A DNA stretch of 19,495 nt, from positions 1-19,495 of the forward strand of contig QMNL01000004.1 in assembly GCA_003647755.1 (NCBI GenBank), written 5' to 3'. The DNA is from Candidatus Coatesiibacteriota bacterium. GTDB lineage: Bacteria; B130-G9. A model generated the notes under the pieces. That model was not told the origin of the DNA and did no database searches. It worked only from the letters and a program-made list of their open reading frames with translations. A program made the translations under genes and the position numbers. Below, one piece after another: positions 1 to 8,900 of this stretch; the stretch's first letter is position 1, and each line of letters opens with the position of its first letter.

Positions 1-9
1 AAGGCTTGT

Positions 10-453
10 ATGGGCGTGGTTGAACAGGAATCTAAGGACGAGAACAGTGGCGTGAAGTCCGAGGTCGCGGCTGTGGGCGGTAGCGGCCGTGGGTCTTCGG
101 CAGATGATGAAACGCAGAAGCTCTTGGCCCTTATCCGGGGGTGCATTGAAGAGCGAAAAGGCCGCGATATCGTTGTTCTGGACTTGACAGAACTGACCCC
201 AGTCACAGACTACTTCGTGATATGTTCTGGGACGTCATCGATGCACACGCGGGCTATCTCAGAGCATATCGAGGTCTCCTGTAAGAAGGCGGGCTTTAGG
301 TATTTCGGGATTGAGGGTGAGCAGAACGCCAAGTGGGTCCTGATGGATTACGGCGATATTGTGGTGCACATTTTTGTTGATGAGACAAGGTGGTTCTACA
401 ACCTGGAGCGACTGTGGGGAGACGCGAGGCGGGTTGACCTCGAGAGCGATTAG
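10..453 (+). CDS. rsfS: Ribosomal silencing factor RsfS (Iojap/YbeB family)
   Basis: RsfS binds ribosomal protein uL14 on the 50S subunit and blocks joining with 30S, lowering translation when nutrients are scarce; it acts in the cytoplasm. The family core spans residues 35-141. It shows the D-Y-F-V-I-C-S-G motif (67-74), then E-G-E with W-V-L-M-D-Y-G-D-I-V-V-H (102-120), and a closing F-Y-N-L-E-x-L-W-G-D-A (129-139). The protein is 147 residues against roughly 105-120 for most members. The excess is a Gly/Ser- and acid-rich N-terminal stretch of about 34 residues that looks disordered. The three codons before the ATG at 10 are open, so the reading frame may begin upstream of the window and the start is uncertain. 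Its stop codon is immediately followed by the ATG of the efflux adaptor, which suggests co-transcription. The family assignment is secure; the start is not. Confidence 0.93.
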   Translation: MGVVEQESKDENSGVKSEVAAVGGSGRGSSADDETQKLLALIRGCIEERKGRDIVVLDLTELTPVTDYFVICSGTSSMHTRAISEHIEVSCKKAGFRYFGIEGEQNAKWVLMDYGDIVVHIFVDETRWFYNLERLWGDARRVDLESD

Positions 454-1662
454 ATGATCGCACGGGTCGCTCCCCAGCTCACGGCATTGCTGCTGTGGGT
501 GTTTTCTGCTGTTTGTCTGTTTGGTTGTGGCTCACGGGACGATGGTGGTTCGTCCGGTCCAGGTGGGCGTGGCCAACCATCGGTGAGGGCTCCCGTCAAG
601 GTCGCGGCGGTCAAGCGGGCGGGTGTTCAGAGATGGATAAGGCTGACCGGGACCATCCGGCCCGTTCGCGAGTCGCGAGTCAGCGCCAAAGTAGCGGGGA
701 GAGTGGCGGAGATATTCGTTGATGAGGGGGACGCTGTGGCCGAGGGTGATCCTTTGTTCAGGCTCCAGCTGCGGGACTTTGCTCTTGCCAAAGAGCAGGC
801 AAAACATGGGCTCGATGCGGCAAAGGCGAGGTTGAACGCGGCGGGGGTAAAGGTGGCGAACGCTAGGCGCGAATACGAGAGGCTGAGGGCGCTACGGGCA
901 AACAACGCTGTCTCGCAGCAGAAGCTCGATGCGGCATCGGATGCCTACAAGACATCCAAGGCGGCTCTGATGGTTGCCGCAGCCTCGGTCGATGTCGCCA
1001 GTGATGCCCTTGAGATGGCCAGGCATAACTTCATGGAGGCCACCGTGCGGAGCCCGATCTCCGGCCACGTCGCCAGCAGGAACGTCAACGTTGGGGAGAT
1101 GGTCTCACCGATCAGCCCTGTGCCGTGCTTCTACATAGTTGACGATAGCATCTGTAAGGTCGAGGCGCAGCTGCCGGACACCTTGCAGTCGAGCGTTAGG
1201 ATATCTCAGGAGGTGCGGATCACGGTGGATGGTGTGCCGGGGCGTGAATGGAGGGGGAAGATAACTTACATGGGCCACACCATCGACCCCCTGAGCCGGA
1301 CGCTCGCGCTCCGGACGAGGCTCGAAAACCGCGAGATGCTCTTGAGGCCGGGAGCTCTTGCACGGCTTAGGATACTCTCCGACGAGCGGGAGGATGTTAC
1401 TACGGTTCCGATCCGCTCCATAGTGAAGCGCAATGGCGAGCCGATGGTATTTGTGGTTAAATCGGGCATCGCGTTGGCGAGACGAGTGGAGCTCGGGTTG
1501 GGTGGCGAGGAGAATGTAGAGGTAACTCACGGCGTTCGGCCGGGCGACTTAGTCGTTATGGATGGGACCGAGAGCCTTGAGGATGGTATAGCGGTCGAGA
1601 TCTTAAACCCGGGCGAAGTGGGGCTGAATGATGAACCTGCCGGAGCTGTCCGTCAACCGTAA
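454..1662 (+). CDS. RND efflux periplasmic adaptor (membrane fusion) lipoprotein
   Basis: This is the periplasmic adaptor of a tripartite RND efflux pump, linking the inner-membrane transporter to an outer-membrane channel. Residues 1-24 form a lipoprotein signal peptide with lipobox L-F-G-C and acylation at Cys25, followed by a Gly/Ser/Asp linker. A lipoyl-like half motif (about 66-104, with V-A-G-R-V and V-D-E-G-D-x-V) leads into an Ala/Lys-rich alpha-hairpin coiled coil (about 105-195). The second lipoyl half is R-S-P-I-S-G-H-V (199-206), followed by beta-barrel and membrane-proximal domains to residue 402. The length is normal for AcrA/MdtA-like adaptors. The start abuts the rsfS stop without a gap, and the 3' end overlaps the pump gene by 35 bp, implying translational coupling. 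No TolC-type channel gene is visible. The substrate cannot be read from sequence. Confidence 0.93.
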   Translation: MIARVAPQLTALLLWVFSAVCLFGCGSRDDGGSSGPGGRGQPSVRAPVKVAAVKRAGVQRWIRLTGTIRPVRESRVSAKVAGRVAEIFVDEGDAVAEGDPLFRLQLRDFALAKEQAKHGLDAAKARLNAAGVKVANARREYERLRALRANNAVSQQKLDAASDAYKTSKAALMVAAASVDVASDALEMARHNFMEATVRSPISGHVASRNVNVGEMVSPISPVPCFYIVDDSICKVEAQLPDTLQSSVRISQEVRITVDGVPGREWRGKITYMGHTIDPLSRTLALRTRLENREMLLRPGALARLRILSDEREDVTTVPIRSIVKRNGEPMVFVVKSGIALARRVELGLGGEENVEVTHGVRPGDLVVMDGTESLEDGIAVEILNPGEVGLNDEPAGAVRQP

Positions 1663-4600
1663 GATCGCCGTCTCGATGGTGATCTGCATCATAATCCTGT
1701 TTGGGACGATCTCCTTCTTCAAGTTGGGGCTCGACCTGCTTCCGGAGCTGGAATACCCGTTTGTTTCGGTCGTAACGAGCTACGAGGGTGTCGGGACATC
1801 GGAAATCGAGCAGCACATAACGAGGCCCATCGAGGAGGCCGTGGCGATGGTCAAGAACGTCAAGACGGTCTATTCCACGTCGCAAGAGGGCTCCTCGACG
1901 GTGATAGTCAAGTTTGACTGGGGCACACGCCTCGGTGTTGCCGTGCAGGATGTCCGCGACCAGCTGTCTTACCTCACAGATATACTTCCTCGGGATGCGG
2001 ACAAGCCCAAGGTCCTCAAGTACAGCACCGATGATATGCCCGTCATCTTTTACGCCGTCACAGGCCTGGAGAACACCAGGGCGCTGAGAGATTACATCCG
2101 CGACAACATCGAGGCGCCACTGAACCGGTTGGATGGCGTGGCGGCAGTCTATCCAATGGGCGGCTTGGAGCGAGAGATCAACGTTTTTTTGGACCGCGAC
2201 AAGCTGCGTGATTTGGGACTCTCGTTCGAGCGTGTGAGGCACATCATTGCGGCCGAGAACCTCAACCTCTCTGGCGGGCACATCACGGAGCACGGGATTG
2301 AATACCTTGTCAGGACGCTTGGCGAGTACGGGAGCGTGGAAGCGATCGGAGAGATAATGGTCGCGGCTCCGAACGGGAAGCCTGTCTATCTCAAGGATAT
2401 CGCGACCGTGAGCGACACGTTCAAGGAGGTCCGTTCAGTGTCACGGGTCAACGGTCAGGACTGTGTTCTGGTCGGTATTCTGAAGGAGGCTGGCGCAAAC
2501 ACCGTGGCAGTGGTTGACAGGGTTAAGGCAAAGCTTGCCCAGCTGGCCAAGCTCACGCCGAGGAGCATCACATTTCAGCCGATGATGGACCAGGCCAGCT
2601 TCATCAAGTCAGCCATCCTGGCGACCGGCATGAATGTTCTCGAGGGTGGGGTTCTTGCCATACTGATACTCTTCTTGTTTTTGCGCGCGGTTCGGCCCAC
2701 GTTGATCATCAGCCTGGCCATTCCTCTTTCGATCATCACGACCTTCATAGGGATGAACGCGGCCAACTACACTTTCAACATAATGACGCTGAGCGGACTT
2801 GCGCTGGGGATCGGGATGCTCGTGGATAACGCGATCATTGTGATCGAGAACACGTTCAGGCACCTGCAGGAGGGCAAGAGTCCCAAACGGGCTGCCATAG
2901 TCGGCGCCTCGGAGGTTGCCAGCGCCATTACGGCATCCACGCTCACAACCGTGGCAGTTTTCGTGCCGATTGCGTTGGCGAAGGGCATCCCCGGCAAGCT
3001 GGCCAAACCCCTCGGGCTGACTGTTACGATAGCGCTGTTCGCCTCGTTATTCGTGGCGGTTACGATAGTGCCAATGCTCTCCTCGCTAATCCTAACGAAA
3101 AGGCACGTGAACCGGCACGCGAGTGGTTCAGGCCGGGCGTTGTTCAGGCGTTTCGCAGACAGGTACAAGGTTTGGCTGGGTTGGGCACTTCGACACAGGG
3201 CCCTGGTTCTTGGCTCTACCGGGATGGCCTTTGTCCTTTCAGTTCTTGCCCTCAACTTGGTTGGGGCAGAGTTTTTGCCCAAGCAGGACAACCCTATGGC
3301 CATGTTTCTCCTCAAGATGCCGCCTGGAACGCCGCTGGCAAGGACCGACGCGTCGGTTGCCAAGATCGAGAGGGTCATGCGCAGCCAGCCCGAGGTCGTT
3401 AGGATTGGGAGTTTCTTGGGATTATCAGAGGCAACCAAGTATGATGTTGGCATGGGTTGGGGAGCGGCGGCGGTCAACGAGGCCCAGATCATGCTCACGC
3501 TTCTGCCGAAAGACAAGCGGAAGAGGATATCCGACGAGGTGGTGGAGGCCATCAGGGATGAGATTCCAAAAATCCCTGACAGCGATTTTGAGTATCTCGA
3601 TACGACAGACATGATGACAGGCTCGCAGGTTGGCGAGAAACCGATACAGATCAAGGTTTTCGGCAAGGACATCGACCGGCTGAAGGAGATAGTCGCTTAT
3701 GTTCGAAAGCGGTGCGAAGGGATCAGAGGCCTGCGGGAGTTGCAGAGCACCCAGAGAGAGGGCAAGCCAGAAATCAGGCTGAAGATCGACCGCCACAAGG
3801 CAAGTCAGCTGGGGCTCTCTGTCTATCAGATAGAGCGGGCGGTGAAGGACGCCATGCTGGGCGTTGTCGCCTCAAGATATAGGATTGGCGGGGATGAGTT
3901 TGACATCAGGTTGAGGCTCAGACGCGCCGACCGCCTATCGGAGAATGATCTCTTGAACATCCCGATCTCCTCTGCGCTGGGGTTCTCCGTTCCCCTCTAT
4001 CAAGTCGCCACAGTGAATCACGATGTCGGCCCAATCAAGATCACCCGCGAGAATAAAGAGCGCAAGATCACCCTCAACGGCACGACGTTTGGCCGCGATA
4101 TTGGCAGTGTTGTTTCGGAGATTAAAAAACGCCTCAGCGACCTCAGGTTGCCGAGCGGTTACTCGCTGGAGTTCGGAGGTGCATATCAGGAGATGCGGGA
4201 TTCCTTCAAGGTTCTGTTCGCGGCCCTGGCAGTGGCCGTGTTGCTCGTGTTCATGGTCATGGCGGCGCAGTTTGAATCGTTGCTGCAGCCGTTCATCGTG
4301 ATGTTTGCGGTCCCACTTGGCATAATAGGCGTAGTGTTTGGCCTGTTGGTGACTCACACAACCCTCTCAGTGCCGACGATAATGGGGACGATAATCTTGC
4401 TTGGCATCGCCGTCAACGACGCAATCGTCATGATTGACTATATCAATCGGCTCCGCCGGAGGGGCGCCGCACCCCAAGACGCGATAATCAACGGCGCGGC
4501 TGTGCGGCTGAGACCCATCCTCATTACGACGATCACGACGGTTCTTGGCGTTCTTCCGCTGTCGTTCTCGACGACCGCAGGCGCCGAGCTCCGGGCGCCA

Positions 4601-4711
4601 ATGGGCATCACGATCGGCTTTGGACTGAGCTTCGCGACGCTGCTGACGCTCTTTGTTATTCCGTGCATCTACAGCGTCATCGGCAGGGTCTCCTTCAACC
4701 CGCGGAATTGA
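1628..4711 (+). CDS. RND-family multidrug/solute efflux pump, inner-membrane subunit (HAE-1 type)
   Basis: This is a proton-driven inner-membrane exporter of the AcrB/MdtB type that works with the upstream adaptor. At 1027 residues it has full family length. TM1 lies at about 12-32, with the D-L-L-P-E-L-E-Y-P motif just after it (36-44). A first large periplasmic loop follows, then TM2-TM6 from about 335. TM4 carries G-M-L-V-D-N-A-I (396-403), keeping the first proton-relay Asp (D400) but with Asn in place of the second. TM10 carries G-I-A-V-N-D-A-I (926-933), where AcrB has the relay Lys; such variants occur in many bacterial RND pumps. Tandem ATGs sit at 1628 and 1631, preceded by a weak GTGGGG. 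The gene overlaps the adaptor by 35 bp, so the two are coupled. A CusA-type metal pump is less likely. Substrate unknown. Confidence 0.94.
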   Translation: MMNLPELSVNRKIAVSMVICIIILFGTISFFKLGLDLLPELEYPFVSVVTSYEGVGTSEIEQHITRPIEEAVAMVKNVKTVYSTSQEGSSTVIVKFDWGTRLGVAVQDVRDQLSYLTDILPRDADKPKVLKYSTDDMPVIFYAVTGLENTRALRDYIRDNIEAPLNRLDGVAAVYPMGGLEREINVFLDRDKLRDLGLSFERVRHIIAAENLNLSGGHITEHGIEYLVRTLGEYGSVEAIGEIMVAAPNGKPVYLKDIATVSDTFKEVRSVSRVNGQDCVLVGILKEAGANTVAVVDRVKAKLAQLAKLTPRSITFQPMMDQASFIKSAILATGMNVLEGGVLAILILFLFLRAVRPTLIISLAIPLSIITTFIGMNAANYTFNIMTLSGLALGIGMLVDNAIIVIENTFRHLQEGKSPKRAAIVGASEVASAITASTLTTVAVFVPIALAKGIPGKLAKPLGLTVTIALFASLFVAVTIVPMLSSLILTKRHVNRHASGSGRALFRRFADRYKVWLGWALRHRALVLGSTGMAFVLSVLALNLVGAEFLPKQDNPMAMFLLKMPPGTPLARTDASVAKIERVMRSQPEVVRIGSFLGLSEATKYDVGMGWGAAAVNEAQIMLTLLPKDKRKRISDEVVEAIRDEIPKIPDSDFEYLDTTDMMTGSQVGEKPIQIKVFGKDIDRLKEIVAYVRKRCEGIRGLRELQSTQREGKPEIRLKIDRHKASQLGLSVYQIERAVKDAMLGVVASRYRIGGDEFDIRLRLRRADRLSENDLLNIPISSALGFSVPLYQVATVNHDVGPIKITRENKERKITLNGTTFGRDIGSVVSEIKKRLSDLRLPSGYSLEFGGAYQEMRDSFKVLFAALAVAVLLVFMVMAAQFESLLQPFIVMFAVPLGIIGVVFGLLVTHTTLSVPTIMGTIILLGIAVNDAIVMIDYINRLRRRGAAPQDAIINGAAVRLRPILITTITTVLGVLPLSFSTTAGAELRAPMGITIGFGLSFATLLTLFVIPCIYSVIGRVSFNPRN

Positions 4712-4804
4712 CATTTGCGAGGAAGTATAGCCCAATAACTGCACAGCAGGGGCCCAGTTCCCATAGGTCGCGCTTGCTAGTCTCAGTAAACATCCGGAGG
4801 CGAC

Positions 4805-5830
4805 ATGAAGAGCAGAGTTCAAATAGGCTCACACGTTATCGGGCCAGGAAACCCAGTATTTGTGATCGCGGAGGCCGGCTCCAACCACAACCAGAACCTC
4901 ACCAAGGCGAGAAAACTCGTCGAGATAGCGGCGCAGGCCGGCACTGACGCCGTCAAGTTCCAGACGTTCACAGCCGAAAAGCTCGTGGCGAGAAGCGAAT
5001 CGCTGCCAGACGGCACCAACCTCTGCGAGCTCTTCAGCAGGTATGAGCTTCCTCACGAGTGGCATCGCGAGCTTCGCGACCTCGCTTGCTCTGTTGGCAT
5101 CGAGTTTCTCTCATCGCCGTTTGACTTCGAGGCCGTCGATCTCCTCGACAGTCTGGGCGTTGCGGCCTTCAAGGTTGCGTCGGGCGACCTCGACAATCTG
5201 CCGCTTTTGGCCCACATAGCGTCAAAGCGCAGGCCGATTGTTCTCTCTACTGGCATGGGCACGCTCAGCGAAGTGGGCAGGGCGCTTGAGACGATCGCAG
5301 GGAAGGGCTGCGACGAGGTCATCCTGATGCACTGCGTCTCGAGATACCCCTCGCCACCGGATGCCATGAACCTAAGGGCCATCGACACTCTCCGGCAGGC
5401 TTTTAGAATTCCGGTTGGGCTATCCGACCACACGCTGGGCTCCCAGATACCCGTGGCCGCGACGGCCCTCGGTATCGATATCCTGGAGAAGCATTTCACC
5501 GATGACAGGCAGCAAAGTGGTCTCGACCACTCATACTCGTTGGAGCCAGACGAGCTAACCGAAATGGTCCACGCGGTCAGAACCGTGGAGAAGGCGCTTG
5601 GCACCGGCGAGAAGGTATGTCAGGCAGTTGAGAGCGAGACCAGGTATTATGCGAGAAGGAGCCTCTTCGCAACGAGAAAAATCCCGAAGGGCAAGAAGAT
5701 CGAGCGGAGCGACATCATTATCATAAGGCCTCAGCGAGGCATCCAGCCAGCATATTTGGACTTCGTGCTCGGCAGACCTGCCCAAAGGACCATCGAGGCG
5801 GGTGAGCCGATCACTTGGGACGCCATATAA
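4805..5830 (+). CDS. neuB: N-acetylneuraminate/legionaminate synthase family protein (NeuB type)
   Basis: NeuB-type enzymes condense phosphoenolpyruvate with an N-acetylmannosamine-type sugar to give a nonulosonic acid (sialic, legionaminic or pseudaminic) for surface glycans. The TIM-barrel part (about 15-265) shows F-V-I-A-E-A-G-S-N-H-N (19-29), T-D-A-V-K-F-Q-T-F (47-55), S-S-P-F-D (103-107), K-V-A-S-G-D (123-128), L-S-T-G-M-G (147-152), G-L-S-D-H-T-L-G (205-212) and E-K-H-F-T (228-232). H209 and H230 match the family's metal-ligand histidines. The C-terminal 60 residues form the antifreeze-like SAF domain, with R-R-S-L-F-A near its start (284-289) and R-G-I-Q-P at 311-315. At 341 residues it has normal length. 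GGAGG at 4796-4800 lies 4 bp before the ATG. No neuA, neuC or flagellin-glycosylation gene is adjacent, so the exact sugar product cannot be assigned. Confidence 0.9.
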   Translation: MKSRVQIGSHVIGPGNPVFVIAEAGSNHNQNLTKARKLVEIAAQAGTDAVKFQTFTAEKLVARSESLPDGTNLCELFSRYELPHEWHRELRDLACSVGIEFLSSPFDFEAVDLLDSLGVAAFKVASGDLDNLPLLAHIASKRRPIVLSTGMGTLSEVGRALETIAGKGCDEVILMHCVSRYPSPPDAMNLRAIDTLRQAFRIPVGLSDHTLGSQIPVAATALGIDILEKHFTDDRQQSGLDHSYSLEPDELTEMVHAVRTVEKALGTGEKVCQAVESETRYYARRSLFATRKIPKGKKIERSDIIIIRPQRGIQPAYLDFVLGRPAQRTIEAGEPITWDAI

Positions 5831-5843
5831 ATGTAGCTTCGCT

Positions 5844-5884
5844 CCCAGCCTGATACGAGCTCGCCGGTCGTGCCCCAGCCTGAT
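5844..5884. repeat. Pair of 11-bp direct repeats in the convergent neuB/secreted-protein gap
   Basis: The 11-mer CCCAGCCTGAT occurs at 5844-5854 and again at 5874-5884, start-to-start spacing 30 bp, inside the 162-bp gap between two convergent genes. A short CTGCG/CGCAG hairpin follows at 5907-5923 without a T tract. A local duplication or a chance match are both possible; no function is supported. Confidence 0.35.
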
Positions 5885-5992
5885 TGTGCCAGGACCCCAT
5901 CTTGCCCTGCGCACGGGCCGCAGAGAGACCTTCAGCCCGACACAATGTGTGCCACGACGGTGATCGCTCGGTGCAATTGGACCTGGCGAAGC

Positions 5993-8900
5993 CTACCTGA
6001 CTGTGAAGTAGGGGTATGTGGCGCTTGAGTTGCCGGACTTGTCGAACGCTATGATCTCCAGCGTGAGGTTGCCAGTGGGGAGGCCTGCTGGCATGAACGT
6101 CTGGAACGTATAGATGCCGTCATCGGCGTGGTCATCGCCTTCGAGGCCATCGTCGTGGAGGAGCACTCCCGTTGGGAGGCCCCCCTCGAGGAAGAGCTCC
6201 ACGCGGTCGATGTCTGAAAGGCCGTCTGGGTCGTCCACGTAGGCCAATATACGAAAGATATCACCTGTCTGGACCGTGTCTCGGCCAAAGAAACCGCCGC
6301 CGAGTATCACGGGCGCGCCGCCCGCGGCTCTCCGGGATTTCTGGACTGTCATACGCGTCTGGAAGCTCTTAAAGGTCGGCTCTGAGAAGCCAAGCGGGAC
6401 CGATAAGATGTTCAGGTAAGGCCATGAGACGCTCTTGTTGCCGGCGATGTCGGTCGCGAGTATCTCTAGCCTATAGACCGCTGGATCGAGCGTCCCAGGC
6501 ATGAAACGCTCGGAGAAGGTGAAGATGCCATCGCCCGCAATGGCATCGTCATACTTGCCATCATCTCTCAAGAATTTCCCCAGCGGGACGCCACCGTAGC
6601 ACAGCTCGACACGGGAAACATCATAGGGCCCGTTTGGGTCGAAGACGAATGCGCGAACGCCGAGCTGACAGCTGCCGGAGGAATCGACCTCCGCGTTGAA
6701 GAACCCTGCCGCGTAGATGCTTGGCGCAAGCCTGTTGTTGAACATGATCACGTAGGAATGTCCAGCCGGCACACCCAGGAAGTTGGAGTAGTCTTCCAGA
6801 GGAACCCAAGCACCTTGGCTGTTCTGGTAGACGCTCAATGCGATGGAGAGGAATTCCTTCACTATCAGCGTGTCCTCATTGGAGAAGACCAGGTAGTAAA
6901 CCTCCTCGTCGGGGATGTTGACCTCGAACTGGTCGCCCGCCACGTTGTGCCGCCACTCATAGGCAGAGAACGGCTTTCCCTGGCTATATTTATGGAAATC
7001 TTCTGATTTCAGGATGAAGAAGTCGATATTGCCCACGCCTGGGCAGTCATTCCCGAAAGTGGACATTGGCAGGTTGTACTGTGTCTCGTAATCAACGTTG
7101 TAGGAGACAAGGATCTTGTAGGAATATTGTTGGACCGGGGGAAAATCCACCGACTCGATCGGTGGCAAGTGAGGCATAAGCCCCTCAACCTGGAAGGTGT
7201 GTTCGTAGTCCTCGTCCGCCACGGTGTTCGTAAGGAGCGGCTCACGGGTCAGATTAACGTCCCCCACCCGGCTCTTGACCCTGAACCAGAAATCTCGCTT
7301 GTTTCCCAGGTCCATGACGAGCTCGCCGGTGGAATCGGTGAAAGCCGAAAGCGGGCTAACGAGCTGCCCGTTTGGCTTATTAAAGTACCGGACGTAAGGT
7401 ATGACCTTGGCGCAGTCCACGGGGTTGCCCTTGAGGTCCTCGACACGCACGTGGAAATGGCAAACCTTGCTGTATCTGCTTGTTGCGTTGATCGGGTATG
7501 TATCGCCCCTGTCCTTCAGGACTGCCGACAGGTCCTTGCCACCGCCCAGGTCCTTGTCCGACAAGACGCCCTGATTCGCAATTGAGGCGTTCCCAACGTT
7601 CCAGCCCACCTGGTAGCCATGCCATTCTCGGTCCCAGAACTCGCAGGTTACATGGTCCCATGTGTGGTTGTTGACTCCGGCGGACGGGACGAGACATGTG
7701 CGAGCCGCCGCGTTGATAAGGTCCTGTATCTCGCCGCAGTTGCCGTTGTGCTCGAAGCATATCTGATTTGGCTGTATCGGTCGATTCCCTCTGGCCTGAA
7801 AAGAGAGCATCCGGGAGGCCCAGTTGGTGATGACGTCAACCGCCATCGAGTTATCCTCAAATGGCCGGTAGCGAGGCAGACCAGCGTTCACGTAGCTGTC
7901 GTCCCAGACGTGAGTCGCCTTCTTGATTACATCACCCAGAACGGGATATGGATTGATCTTCATTTCGGAGACCGGCCCTGGGACGTAGCCTCGGCCAAAG
8001 AGCGTTAGACCCTCCCAGCTCTGGTTGGCATCGCATGCCCCGTGGACCTCCATCACCCCGCCCACGTTACTCATCCACCACTTGAAGTTATCCATGAAAC
8101 CCGTTGTGGCGATCGAAGCGTAGAAGTCGTAGCTCTGGTGCGAGGGGATTATCACCTTGGAGAAATACCCCCACCTGCTCTGACTATACATCTCTTCCAT
8201 CGAAACGAATTGATAGACAACGTCGTTTCTGTCAAGCGTTTCAGTTATTGGATCAAGAATCGCCGAATTGTTTGACCCATCAAGTATTGCCACCTGGTCT
8301 TGGCCCGGGCCGCGCGGCACAAGCAGCTCGTCATTGTAACCGCTGGAGCGCATCAGCAGGTTCTCGAGCAAGTTTCCTTTGCCAGCAGCCGCCGCTCGCT
8401 CCAGCTCGAGCGTGGTGAAGATCACCCGGCCGTAGCTCCATGCCCACTCGATGAGCACAGGCCTCTCAACGCCTGGGCCTCCGACGATCACACCCTCGAT
8501 TCCGCCCGAGTCCAAGTAGCCCGGTGCGGCCGGGTTCCAGCCAGACAGATCGGATGAGCCAAGCAGGTTCGGCTCCCGGACCATGACGTTCAGGCTGTAG
8601 TCGTATTCACTGGATGGGTTGTAGAAGAGATACTCGCGCCAGAAATACCCATAGGTGCTCGTTCGGTCCGAGAGAACCGGGCTCATCGAGGGGTTTTCGT
8701 CGCCGAGCTTCGGATGAACCACATACCAGTAATAGATGTCGGCTGGCAGCTCATATTGAACGGTAGCGCCGCTTGCCACCGTTGTGTAGATGATCGTTGA
8801 GTAGTAGTCTGCATCGACACCCGGCTCGCCGTAATCCACGATGTCAGCGTAGGATATATCGGGATCGACGCGGTATAACAGCTGTGCGTTCACAAGATAG

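Noticed and set aside
1556..2293. Minus-strand open frame of 245 codons opposite the adaptor/RND junction
   Set aside because: It overlaps two well-supported genes, its composition (rich in Arg, His, Asp) is typical of antisense translation in GC-rich DNA, and no motif is seen.
4708..4738. TTGACA at the RND stop codon as a neuB promoter
   Set aside because: The nearest good -10 (TATAGC, 4726-4731) is only 12 bases away. At 19 bases spacing only CAATAA is found, a poor match. neuB may instead be read through from the RND transcript.
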